A DNA stretch of 64,000 bases, taken from positions 660,001-724,000 of the forward strand of contig NZ_CP051428.1 in assembly GCF_012676905.1 (NCBI RefSeq). Direction: 5' to 3'. Shown one piece after another: positions 9,788-16,929 of this stretch. The translations under genes and the position numbers were made by a program. This DNA is from Paenibacillus albicereus (GTDB lineage Bacteria; Bacillota; Bacilli; Paenibacillales; Paenibacillaceae). The notes under the pieces are model-generated. The model did no database searches and was not told the DNA's origin. It saw only the letters and a list, made by a program, of their open reading frames with translations. The first letter of the stretch is position 1; every line of letters begins with the position of its first letter.

Positions 9788-9816
9788 ATAGTAAATATAT
9801 AGGAATTATATACAAT
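9788..9816 (+). promoter_or_regulatory. Candidate CymR-type operator (GGAATT core in a palindrome)
   Basis: TATATA-GGAAT-TATATA at 9796-9812 is an inverted repeat inside a very A+T-rich island (9788-9816) in otherwise G+C-rich DNA. A GGAATT core preceded by ATA-rich sequence resembles the box of the cysteine-metabolism repressor CymR of Bacillus and Staphylococcus. Position at the expected transcription start fits repression. The identity of the regulator is inferred. Confidence 0.55.
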
Positions 9817-9832
9817 CGACCGGAGCAACCGG

Positions 9833-9880
9833 AGACGCAAGCCTGCAGCGCCATGTGCCCTGCTGCTATGCGTCTTTTTT
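9833..9880 (+). promoter_or_regulatory. Leader terminator-like hairpin, candidate attenuator
   Basis: AGACGCA (9833-9839) pairs with TGCGTCT (9869-9875), with an inner GCAGC/GCTGC helix (9845-9849 with 9862-9866), followed by six T (9875-9880). It lies between promoter and first gene, so it would end transcription in the leader unless antiterminated. An overlapping small frame, 9853-9912 (ATG TGC ... TGC TGA), would encode a 19-residue peptide with Cys at 2, 10 and 19, but it has no convincing ribosome binding site. No known riboswitch class was recognised. Confidence 0.5.
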
Positions 9881-10004
9881 GCTTCCTGGAAAAGGAGCCG
9901 ACCCTATGCTGAGGAGGTCTCCCGGACGTAGCGGCTTCATGTGGCCATGCGCCGTGGAGGCTTCTGCCGTTTCCGGCCGGCCTTGCCAAGAGAGGGGTAT
10001 GGAG

Positions 10005-11123
10005 ATGGAGCAGATGCAGATGCAATGGAACGTAGCGGCCCGGGGACAATCGTCCGCGAGCCATAGCCGCAGGAGGAGCCGCACGGCTGTCGCGCTGGCG
10101 ACCGTGCTGTCGGCCGCGGTGCTGCTGGCGGGCTGCGGCAGCGGCAATGAGCCCAAGACGGCAACCGCTTCCGGACAGGACGGCGAGCCGGAGACGCTGG
10201 AGCTGAGGTACCAGGGATCGGTCGGAGCGGTGACGTTTCCGGAGCTGGCCGAGGATCTCGGCTATCTCGCCCCGGTCAAGCTCAAGTGGATCGGCAATAC
10301 GACGAGCGGCCCACAGGATATCCAGACGGCGGCGACGGGCCAGTCCGATTTCGGAGGGGCTTTCAACGGCGCGATCATCAAGCTGATCTCGGCCGGTGCG
10401 CCGATCCGCTCGGTCATCAGCTACTACGGCATGGATGAGCTGACCTACAACGGGTACTTCGTGCTGGAGGGCAGTCCGATCCAGAGCGCTCGCGACCTGA
10501 TCGGCAAGAAGGTCGGCATGAATACGATCGGCGCCCATGCCGAGTTCGTGCTCAAGGAATACTTGAAGCGCGGAGGGCTGAGCGAAGACGAGATCAAGCA
10601 GGTGACGCTCGTCGCGCTGCCGCCGGTCAATACGGAACAGTCGCTGCGCGCCGGTCAGATCGACGTCGCCGTGCTTGGCGGCATCCTGCGGGAGCGTGCG
10701 CTGGAGCGGGGCGGCATACGCAAGCTGTTCAGCGATTATGAGCTGTTCGGGGCGCAGAGCGCGGGCACGATCGTGTTTACGAAAACGTTCATCGAGAAGA
10801 ATCCGAATACGGTGCGCAAGTTCGTCGAGGGAACGGCCAAAGCGATCGAATGGGCGCGCACGCAGCCGAGGGAGACGGTCATCCAGCGCGCTCAGGACAT
10901 CGTGGCCAAGCGCGGCCGGGAGGAAAGCGGAGACAACCTGAAGTTCTGGAAGTCGACGAGCGTCGCCGGCAAGGGCGGCGCGATCCGTCCGGAGGAATTC
11001 GAAATCTGGCGCCAGTGGCTGGAAGAGAGCGGCGACGAAAAGGCGGCGGGCGTGAAGCTGGAGGAGCTCTTCACCAACGAGTTCAATCCTTTTGCGGAGG
11101 AAGATCGGAAGGCCGGCAAGTAA
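10005..11123 (+). CDS. ABC transporter substrate-binding lipoprotein, SsuA/TauA/NMT1 type
   Basis: Predicted 372 residues from this start: a basic N-region (HSRRRSRT), hydrophobic core, and lipobox LAGC (Cys44), then a type II periplasmic-binding fold (LRYQGSVGAV, TTSGPQDIQTAATGQSDFGG, GKKVGMNTIG, ALPPVNTEQSLRAGQIDVAV) of the NMT1/SsuA group that binds sulfonates, taurine, nitrate or thiamine precursors. First gene of a transporter operon that ends in a flavin-dependent monooxygenase, which points to organosulfur uptake. Start is uncertain: an ATG at 9906 has an excellent AAAAGGAG site but would give an implausible 77-residue signal region; ATG 9999 is too close to its site. Confidence 0.82.
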   Translation: MEQMQMQWNVAARGQSSASHSRRRSRTAVALATVLSAAVLLAGCGSGNEPKTATASGQDGEPETLELRYQGSVGAVTFPELAEDLGYLAPVKLKWIGNTTSGPQDIQTAATGQSDFGGAFNGAIIKLISAGAPIRSVISYYGMDELTYNGYFVLEGSPIQSARDLIGKKVGMNTIGAHAEFVLKEYLKRGGLSEDEIKQVTLVALPPVNTEQSLRAGQIDVAVLGGILRERALERGGIRKLFSDYELFGAQSAGTIVFTKTFIEKNPNTVRKFVEGTAKAIEWARTQPRETVIQRAQDIVAKRGREESGDNLKFWKSTSVAGKGGAIRPEEFEIWRQWLEESGDEKAAGVKLEELFTNEFNPFAEEDRKAGK

Positions 11124-11149
11124 GCGAGGCAAAGCGGGAGAGGAGCGGG

Positions 11150-12067
11150 ATGAGCATGGGAGAGCGGGGCAGCGGCTTGACGGAAACAGCCCGGAGGGCG
11201 GCAGGTCGTCCGGAGGCGGCGACGGGGGCGAAAGGGGAAGCGGCCAAAATCCGGTTCCAGGACGTGACGAAGCGGTTCCGCGTGCGCGAGGGCAAGGAGG
11301 TCAAGGAATTCACGGCCGTGGACGGCCTCGATCTCGACGTGCGTCCGGGAGAGTTCATGGCGGTCGTCGGACCGAGCGGCTGCGGCAAGTCCACGCTGCT
11401 CGACCTGCTCGCCGGCCTGTCCCGTCCGACGTCGGGGCAGATCCTGCTGGACGGACGGCCCGTGACGGGACCGGGCATGGACCGCGGCATCGTCTTCCAG
11501 CAATATGCGCTGTTCCCATGGAGGACCGCGCAGGCGAACATCGAGTTCGGTCTGGAGGCGAAAGGAATCGGCGCCAGGGAGCGGCGCGAGCTGGCCCGAC
11601 ATTATTTGGCGCTCGTCGGCTTGAGCGGCTTCGAGGGCCGCTATCCGCACGAGCTGTCCGGCGGCATGAAGCAGCGGGTGGCGATCGCGCGCAGCCTCGC
11701 CTTCGATCCTGAGGTGCTGCTCATGGATGAGCCGTTTGCGGCGCTCGACGCGCAGACGCGGGAGAGCTTGCAGGCGGAGCTGCTCCGCATCTGGGAGCAG
11801 ACGGGCAAGACGATCCTGTTCATCACGCACGGCATCGACGAGGCGGTCTATCTCGGCCAGCGCGTCGCGGTGATGACGGCGCGGCCGGGACGCATCAAGC
11901 GAATCGTCGACATACCGCTGGGACGCCGCTCCGAGGAAGAGGACGTGCGCTCCGCGGCGGCTTTCGGGGAGCTCCGCCATGAGATTTGGAACGAGCTGCG
12001 CGAGGAGGTGCGGCTATCGCAGACGCAGGCGGTTCCCTCGGCGGCAGGCGGGCGCGCCGTCCGTTAA
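11150..12067 (+). CDS. ABC transporter ATP-binding protein, SsuB/TauB type
   Basis: A 305-residue nucleotide-binding subunit. Visible: Walker A GPSGCGKST, Q-loop QQYALFPW, signature LSGGMKQRVAIARSL, Walker B VLLMDEPFAALD, and the switch histidine in ITHGIDEA. These are typical of the nitrate/sulfonate/taurine (NitT/TauT) subfamily. The N-terminus has a longer, poorly conserved stretch (about 45 residues) before the domain. Start ATG has GAGAGGAG 5 bases upstream and lies 26 bp after the binding-protein gene. Confidence 0.9.
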   Translation: MSMGERGSGLTETARRAAGRPEAATGAKGEAAKIRFQDVTKRFRVREGKEVKEFTAVDGLDLDVRPGEFMAVVGPSGCGKSTLLDLLAGLSRPTSGQILLDGRPVTGPGMDRGIVFQQYALFPWRTAQANIEFGLEAKGIGARERRELARHYLALVGLSGFEGRYPHELSGGMKQRVAIARSLAFDPEVLLMDEPFAALDAQTRESLQAELLRIWEQTGKTILFITHGIDEAVYLGQRVAVMTARPGRIKRIVDIPLGRRSEEEDVRSAAAFGELRHEIWNELREEVRLSQTQAVPSAAGGRAVR

Positions 12068-12179
12068 CCGTTCGCGCGGCGGGGAGCGCCGACGGCTTGG
12101 AGCGGATCGGCCGGACGGGCGATGAAGATGGGGATCGGGCGCGGACCTCGCGGACGCGCCGACAAGCGAAGGGAGAGCG

Positions 12180-13118
12180 ATGGAGATGAGCGTGAACAAG
12201 GCGGCGGCAAGAGGCATTCCGTCCCGATCGGGAACAGCGTCGGAAGCCGGATCGGCTCCGGTCAGGGAAGCAGCGGCGGCCGGTTGGGCCGCGTCCGCGG
12301 TTGGGGCGGCTCGGCCAGCGGCAGCGCCGCGCCGATCGGCGGCATGGACAATCGGCAAGGCGGGCGCGAAAGCGCTGCGGGGGTCGGCGGCGATCCTCGC
12401 GCTGGCTCTCGTCTGGGAGACGGCTCCCCGCCTCGGCCTGGTGGACGCGACGTTCCTGCCTCCGCTGTCGGAGGTGCTGCGGGCATGGGGAGAGCTGGCG
12501 GTCTCGGGATCGCTGCTGGAAAACTTCCAGGCGAGCATCGCCCGGTCGCTCGGCGGGCTGCTGCTGGCAGTGGCGATCGCGATCCCGCTCGGACTTGCGA
12601 TCGGCTACTCCCGGACGGCGGCGGCGCTGCTCGGGCCTGTGCTGGAGCTTTTTCGCAACACGGCGGCGCTGGCGCTGCTGCCCGTCTTCATCCTGATCCT
12701 CGGCATCGGAGAAACGTCGAAGGTCTCGATCGTGCTGTTCGCCTGCACCTGGCCGATCCTGCTGAATACCGTCAGCGGCGTGCGCGGCGTCGATCCGCTG
12801 CTCGTCAAGTCGGCGCGCTCGCTCGGGCTGCCGCCGTTCAAGCTGTTCTATAAGGTCATCCTGCCGGCGTCGCTGCCGTCGGTGTTCACCGGCATTCGGC
12901 TCGCGGGCGCATCGTCCATCCTCGTGCTGATCGCGGCCGAAATGGTCGGAGCCAAAGCCGGGCTCGGCTACTTCATCAACTACACGCAGTACAACTTCCA
13001 AATTCCCGAGATGTACGCCGGCATCCTGACCATCTCCGCGCTCGGCCTGCTCATCAACCAAGGGCTGGTGCTGCTGGAGCGCCGGTTCTCCGGCTGGAAG
13101 GCGAACGCCGAGCGTTGA
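12180..13118 (+). CDS. ABC transporter permease, SsuC/TauC type
   Basis: A 312-residue inner-membrane subunit with about six predicted helices and the cytoplasmic EAA-type loop SARSLGLPPFKLFYKVILP, which contacts the ATPase. The first 60 residues are an Ala/Pro/Arg-rich extension unusual for the family; the conserved part begins near GSAAILALALVWE. Start ATG follows AAGGGAGA. The 112-bp gap after the ATPase gene contains nothing recognisable. Confidence 0.88.
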   Translation: MEMSVNKAAARGIPSRSGTASEAGSAPVREAAAAGWAASAVGAARPAAAPRRSAAWTIGKAGAKALRGSAAILALALVWETAPRLGLVDATFLPPLSEVLRAWGELAVSGSLLENFQASIARSLGGLLLAVAIAIPLGLAIGYSRTAAALLGPVLELFRNTAALALLPVFILILGIGETSKVSIVLFACTWPILLNTVSGVRGVDPLLVKSARSLGLPPFKLFYKVILPASLPSVFTGIRLAGASSILVLIAAEMVGAKAGLGYFINYTQYNFQIPEMYAGILTISALGLLINQGLVLLERRFSGWKANAER

Positions 13119-13184
13119 CAGGGAGCGCTTAAGCGCCGCGGCATGTCGGGACACAGGCGGACCAAACGAGGAGGAACGATCGAT

Positions 13185-14549
13185 ATGGCGAGAAAAGAGA
13201 AGCTGCGCCTCGGCGCATTCCTGATGATTCCGGGCCATCATGTCGCATCATGGAGATACGAGCACAGCAACGCCGAGGGCGTGCTGGACTACGGCTTCTA
13301 CCGCCAGGCGGCGAAGACGGCGGAGCGGGGCAAGTTCGACATGGTGTTCCTGGCGGACGGCTACGCCGTCCATGAGCGCTTTCCGCAGGCGCTGGAGCAG
13401 GCGGTGCAGGTGCGGCTGGAGCCGCTGACGCTGCTGTCGGCGCTGGCGGCGGATACGGAGCATGTGGGGCTTGCGGGCACCGTGTCGACGACCTACAACG
13501 AGCCTTTCCACGTCGCGCGCAAGTTCGCCTCGCTCGACTACATCAGCGAAGGTCGGGCGGCTTGGAACGTGGTGACCAGCAACACGGAGGACGAGGCGCG
13601 CAACTTCAGCCGCGACAAGCATCTGCTGCATGAGCTGCGCTACGAGCGGGCCGAGGAGTTCGTCGACGTCGTCCGGCGGCTGTGGGACGGCTGGGAGGAC
13701 GGCGCGCTGCTCGCGGACAAGGAAGGAGCGCGGTTCGCCGACCGCTCCAAAATCCATCGGACCGACCATCAAGGGAAATGGTTCCAGGTGCAGGGGCCGC
13801 TCAACGTCGCCCGCCCGCCGCAGGGCCATCCCGTCGTCATCCAGGCAGGCGCTTCGGAGCCGGGCAAGGAGCTGGCCGCCCGTACGGCCGAGGTCATCTT
13901 CACCGCCTGGCAGACGCTGGAGGAGGCGCAGGCGTTTTACCGCGACGTGAAAGGACGGCTCGCCCGCTACGGACGGCAGCCGGCGGATTTGAAGATCATG
14001 CCGGGCGTCTTTCCGATCATCGGCCGCACGGAGGAGGAAGCCCGGGAGAAGAAAGCCCGGTTCGAGGAGCTGATCCCGGTCGAGGCGGGCGTCGCGCTGC
14101 TGTCGGGTCTCATTAGCTTCGACCTGAGCCCCTACCCGGTCGACGGGCCGCTGCCTCAGCTGCCCCAGCTGGAGCAGGTGAACGGCGGCAAGAGCCGCTT
14201 CCAGCTGCTGCAGAGCCTCGCCGACCGCGAAGGGCTGACGATCCGCCAGCTGTATCAGCGCGTCGCCGGAGCGCGCGGCCATCGCGAGATTCTCGGCACC
14301 CCGACTCAGATCGCCGACCAGCTCCAGGAATGGTTTGAGAACGGAGCGGCGGACGGCTTCAACATCATGCCGCCGTATTTGCCGGGCGGGCTCGAGGATT
14401 TCGTCGACCTCGTCGTGCCGGAGCTGCAGCGTCGGGGCCTGTTCCGGACGGAGTACGAGGGCAAGACGCTGCGCGACCGCCTCGGCCTGAGAAGGCCGGA
14501 CAACGGCTTCGCCGCCAAGCCGGCCGGCAGCAGCGCGACCGCGGGCTGA
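13185..14549 (+). CDS. LLM-class flavin-dependent monooxygenase, NtaA/SnaA/DszA family
   Basis: A 454-residue TIM-barrel FMNH2-dependent monooxygenase. The start RLGAFLMIPGHHVASWRY, GKFDMVFLADG, STTYNEPFHVARKFASLDYIS, and AAWNVVTSNTEDEARNF are hallmarks of the nitrilotriacetate/dibenzothiophene-sulfone monooxygenase group. Coupled to an SsuABC-type transporter it most likely oxidises an imported organosulfur (or related) compound to release sulfite; the substrate is unknown. No flavin reductase gene is in the operon. Start ATG chosen because GAGGAGG lies upstream; a longer frame to 13143 lacks one. A strong terminator follows at once. Confidence 0.88.
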   Translation: MARKEKLRLGAFLMIPGHHVASWRYEHSNAEGVLDYGFYRQAAKTAERGKFDMVFLADGYAVHERFPQALEQAVQVRLEPLTLLSALAADTEHVGLAGTVSTTYNEPFHVARKFASLDYISEGRAAWNVVTSNTEDEARNFSRDKHLLHELRYERAEEFVDVVRRLWDGWEDGALLADKEGARFADRSKIHRTDHQGKWFQVQGPLNVARPPQGHPVVIQAGASEPGKELAARTAEVIFTAWQTLEEAQAFYRDVKGRLARYGRQPADLKIMPGVFPIIGRTEEEAREKKARFEELIPVEAGVALLSGLISFDLSPYPVDGPLPQLPQLEQVNGGKSRFQLLQSLADREGLTIRQLYQRVAGARGHREILGTPTQIADQLQEWFENGAADGFNIMPPYLPGGLEDFVDLVVPELQRRGLFRTEYEGKTLRDRLGLRRPDNGFAAKPAGSSATAG

Positions 14550-14550
14550 G

Positions 14551-14598
14551 GGCTGGGCGGGGAGTTCCATGACGATGGAGCTCCCTGTCCAGCCTTTT
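14551..14598 (+). terminator. Intrinsic terminator of the ABC-monooxygenase operon
   Basis: A 20-bp stem containing only Watson-Crick and G-U pairs (GGCTGGGCGG... at 14551-14570 with 14575-14594) closes on a GACG tetraloop and is followed by TTTT. It begins 2 bp after the monooxygenase stop. Confidence 0.93.
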
Positions 14599-14615
14599 GG
14601 CGTTGTCCGGGAATT

Positions 14616-14660
14616 AGCCATTCGCCATCCATTCGCCATTCGCCATCCATCCGCCATCCG
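14616..14660. repeat. Short imperfect tandem repeat (GCCATyC units)
   Basis: About 45 bp built of alternating GCCATTC and GCCATCC units (7-8 bp period) between the operon terminator and the minus-strand mini membrane gene. No coding or regulatory role is evident. Confidence 0.7.
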
Positions 14661-14670
14661 GCTTCTGGCG

Positions 14671-14829
14671 TCAGCCCGCCAGCCACAGCGGAGACAAGGC
14701 TCCGAGCAGCTGCGCGGCGGCGACGGCGGCCCAGAGCAGGCCGGCCTTGAGCGGGCGGCGCCGGCTGCGCAGCTGCAGCGCCGCGCCGACTCCGAGCAGG
14801 ATGGCGCTCAAGAGCAGGAATACTTGCAT
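14671..14829 (-). CDS. Mini membrane protein (52 residues), hypothetical
   Basis: The minus-strand frame encodes 52 residues: an N-terminal hydrophobic helix (VFLLLSAILLGVGAALQL), a strongly basic turn (RSRRRPLK), and a second hydrophobic segment (GLLWAAVAAAQLLGAL) ending SPLWLAG, consistent with a two-helix hairpin membrane protein. GGGAGG is placed 8 bases before the ATG, which makes translation likely. It lies 85 bp downstream of the histidine kinase in the same direction, behind repeated TAAGAA elements. No family was recognised. Confidence 0.6.
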   Translation of the reverse strand: MQVFLLLSAILLGVGAALQLRSRRRPLKAGLLWAAVAAAQLLGALSPLWLAG

Positions 14830-14877
14830 GCAGAAAACCTCCCGGGAAGAAGTCGATAGAGGTAGTCTAATCGGCGC

Positions 14878-14917
14878 TTCTTAACGGGAGGCTTTTGAAG
14901 TTCTTAGGAAATTCTTA
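14878..14917 (-). promoter_or_regulatory. TAAGAA direct repeats, candidate response-regulator operator
   Basis: On the minus strand TAAGAA occurs three times with starts 11 and 23 bp apart (plus-strand TTCTTA at 14878, 14901, 14912). An 11-bp direct-repeat period is the usual architecture of OmpR/PhoB-family binding sites, and the repeats lie between the two-component genes and the mini membrane gene; the first overlaps the kinase stop codon. Confidence 0.5.
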
Positions 14918-16087
14918 AAGCGGCAGGCGCACGACGAATTCGGTCTTGCGCTTCGAGCTGCTGACCTCGATCGCTCCGCCGTGCAGATCGACGATGCTTT
15001 TGACGATGGCAAGGCCGAGGCCGCTGCCGCCGGTCTGCCGCGAGCGCGAGGCGTCGACGCGATAGAAGCGGTCGAACAGCCGCGGCAGGTGGCTCGGAGG
15101 GATCGGCTCTCCGTAATTGCGAAAGACGACTTCAGCCATCGCGGCCTCGTTCCCGCTCGGCGGCGATGGCTGCGGCGCCTGCACGGCATCCTCTTCTGCA
15201 TCCGGCGAAGCCGATCCGGCTGCCGGACGTACATAAATATCGACCGCGCCGCCGGACGCCCCGTAGCGGATGGCGTTGGTCAGCAGATTTTCGAACACGC
15301 GCAGCAGCAGCTCCGGATCGGCCTGGGCGAGCAGCGGCGGATCGGAGGGATGGACCCGGCAGGTCAGGCCGGCCTCCTCCAGCAGCGGCTCGTACTCGTC
15401 GGCAAGCTGGCCGAGGAACGGATTCAGGTCGACCGGCTCCGTCTGCAGCGGCAGGCCTCCGCCGGCGACGCGCGTATACTCGAACAGATCGTCGATCAGC
15501 TTGCGCAGCGCGAGCGCCTTGTCGTAGGCGATGTCGACATACTGGCGCAGCTCCAGCTCGTCGCGATAGCGGTCCTTCTGGATGTATTCGAGGAAGCCGA
15601 GAATCGATGTGAGCGGGGTGCGCAGGTCATGCGAGACGCCGGTGATGAGGTCGTTCTTGGCCTGCACGGCCGCGCGCTCCTCCTGCTGGGCGATCGCCAG
15701 CCGGCGGGCCATCTCGTTGACGCTGCGGGAGACGGCTCCGAGCTCGTCGGCGCTGCCGTCCTCGATGCGATGCGCCAGGTTGCCGCCGGCGATCTGCTGC
15801 AGCCCCTCCGTAATGGCGTCGAACCGCTGGAGGAAGCGCCGCGACATCCAGAAGAACAAGCCGAGGAACAGCGCGGTCCCGGCGGCGAGCATGATCGGCA
15901 GCGATCCGATTCCGTTGATGGCGGCGACGAGCAGGCGGGTAAGAGGAAAGGAGCGGCTCGGATTGTAGCGCAGCAGCAGCTCCGAGAGGAAGTAGCCGAG
16001 CCAGACGAGCGCGGCCATCGCCGCCAGGCTGAGCGCGAAGCGCAGCAGCAGCTTCCACAGGAACGTCTGCAGCATGCGGGTCATCAT
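14915..16087 (-). CDS. Sensor histidine kinase, VanS-like
   Basis: A 390-residue membrane kinase. Two hydrophobic segments (about 13-38 and 58-80) flank a short extracytoplasmic loop, followed by HAMP (about 80-135), the dimerisation domain with phosphoacceptor His153 (VSHDLRTPLTS), N box ENLLTNA (266-272), and G box GGSGLGLAI. Sequence layout resembles VanS and its Bacillus relatives. An acidic/proline-rich insert of about 30 residues (near 289-321) interrupts the ATPase domain. The small loop suggests sensing within or near the membrane. Overlaps the regulator gene by 4 bp (ATGA). No vanHAX-like genes are in the window. Confidence 0.9.
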   Translation of the reverse strand: MMTRMLQTFLWKLLLRFALSLAAMAALVWLGYFLSELLLRYNPSRSFPLTRLLVAAINGIGSLPIMLAAGTALFLGLFFWMSRRFLQRFDAITEGLQQIAGGNLAHRIEDGSADELGAVSRSVNEMARRLAIAQQEERAAVQAKNDLITGVSHDLRTPLTSILGFLEYIQKDRYRDELELRQYVDIAYDKALALRKLIDDLFEYTRVAGGGLPLQTEPVDLNPFLGQLADEYEPLLEEAGLTCRVHPSDPPLLAQADPELLLRVFENLLTNAIRYGASGGAVDIYVRPAAGSASPDAEEDAVQAPQPSPPSGNEAAMAEVVFRNYGEPIPPSHLPRLFDRFYRVDASRSRQTGGSGLGLAIVKSIVDLHGGAIEVSSSKRKTEFVVRLPL

Positions 16088-16800
16088 CGGCCGAGCTTCT
16101 CCAGCTTGTAGCCGACGCCCCAGACAGTCTTGATGTAGCGGGGCTGACGCGGATTCTCCTCGATCTTCTCGCGCAGCTTGCGGATGTGCACCATCACGGT
16201 GTTGGCCGACTCGTAAAACGGCTCCTGCCAGACCAGCTCGTACAGCTGCTCCATGCTGTAGACGCGGCCGGGGTGGCGCAGCAGCAGCTCGAGGATGCTG
16301 AATTCCCGCGGTGTCAGGCGGATCTCCGCGTCCTCGACGGTCACCTCTCGCGTCAGCGTATCCAGCGCGATGCCGTCGTGGCGGAGCACCGAGGACGGCA
16401 TCGCCGCCGCTCCAGGTGCGGCCGGGCGGAGGGCCGCATAGCGCCGCAGCTGGCTCTTGATGCGCGCGACGAGCTCGAGCGGGCTGAACGGCTTGGTCAC
16501 GTAGTCGTCCGCGCCGACGCTGAGGCCGTGGATCTTGTCGATCTCCTCGCTTTTGGCCGATAGGAAGATGATCGGCATCTGCCGGCGCTCGCGGATGGCG
16601 AGGCAGACCTCGATGCCGCTGACGCCGGGCATCATGATGTCCAGCACGACGAGGTCGATCGGCTCGCTCTCGATGATCGCCAGCGCTTCCTCCCCGCTCG
16701 CGGCGGTACGCAGGCGCACTTTCTCCGACTGGAGATAAAGGCTGATGAGCTTGATGATCTCGGCCTCGTCGTCGACCATCAGCACCGTTTGCTCGTTCAC
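16084..16800 (-). CDS. OmpR-family response regulator, VanR-like
   Basis: A 238-residue regulator: receiver domain with acidic pocket Asp10/Asp11, phosphorylation site Asp54 (VVLDIMMPG) and Lys103 (VTKPF), a linker rich in Ala/Pro, then a winged-helix DNA-binding domain ending YIKTVWGVGYKLEK, a signature shared with VanR-type regulators. GTG start was chosen because AAAGGAAG lies 10 bases upstream and NEQTVLMVDDE then forms a normal N-terminus. Divergent from radA; a weak promoter (TTTACC, 17 bp, TAAAGG on the minus strand) overlaps the radA promoter region. Confidence 0.9.
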   Translation of the reverse strand: MNEQTVLMVDDEAEIIKLISLYLQSEKVRLRTAASGEEALAIIESEPIDLVVLDIMMPGVSGIEVCLAIRERRQMPIIFLSAKSEEIDKIHGLSVGADDYVTKPFSPLELVARIKSQLRRYAALRPAAPGAAAMPSSVLRHDGIALDTLTREVTVEDAEIRLTPREFSILELLLRHPGRVYSMEQLYELVWQEPFYESANTVMVHIRKLREKIEENPRQPRYIKTVWGVGYKLEKLGR

Positions 16801-16886
16801 AGGCGTTCGACTTCCTTTCCGTTGTAGGCCTTCTGCCGGCGCGATCAGGTTTTTTGCCCGTTCGCCTTTATGGAAGAGGCTCGAAA

Positions 16887-16895
16887 TGGTAAACT
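16887..16895 (+). promoter_or_regulatory. Possible extended -10 promoter of radA-disA
   Basis: TGG-TAAACT fits an extended -10 element (TGn + hexamer); the -35 region at the expected spacing (TTTATG) is weak. It lies 35 bp before the radA start. Confidence 0.4.
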
Positions 16896-16929
16896 TTGAA
16901 GGATACGTCTTACGTTCAAGGAGCCTGAT

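Noticed and set aside
14569-14859. 96-codon plus-strand frame after the monooxygenase
   Set aside because: It runs through the operon terminator and the tandem repeat and has repeat-derived sequence; the minus-strand 52-codon frame is better supported.
8824-16800. Defence or toxin-antitoxin island
   Set aside because: All genes there can be assigned to transport, oxygenase, two-component or small membrane proteins; no nuclease, helicase, toxin or mobile-element signature was found.
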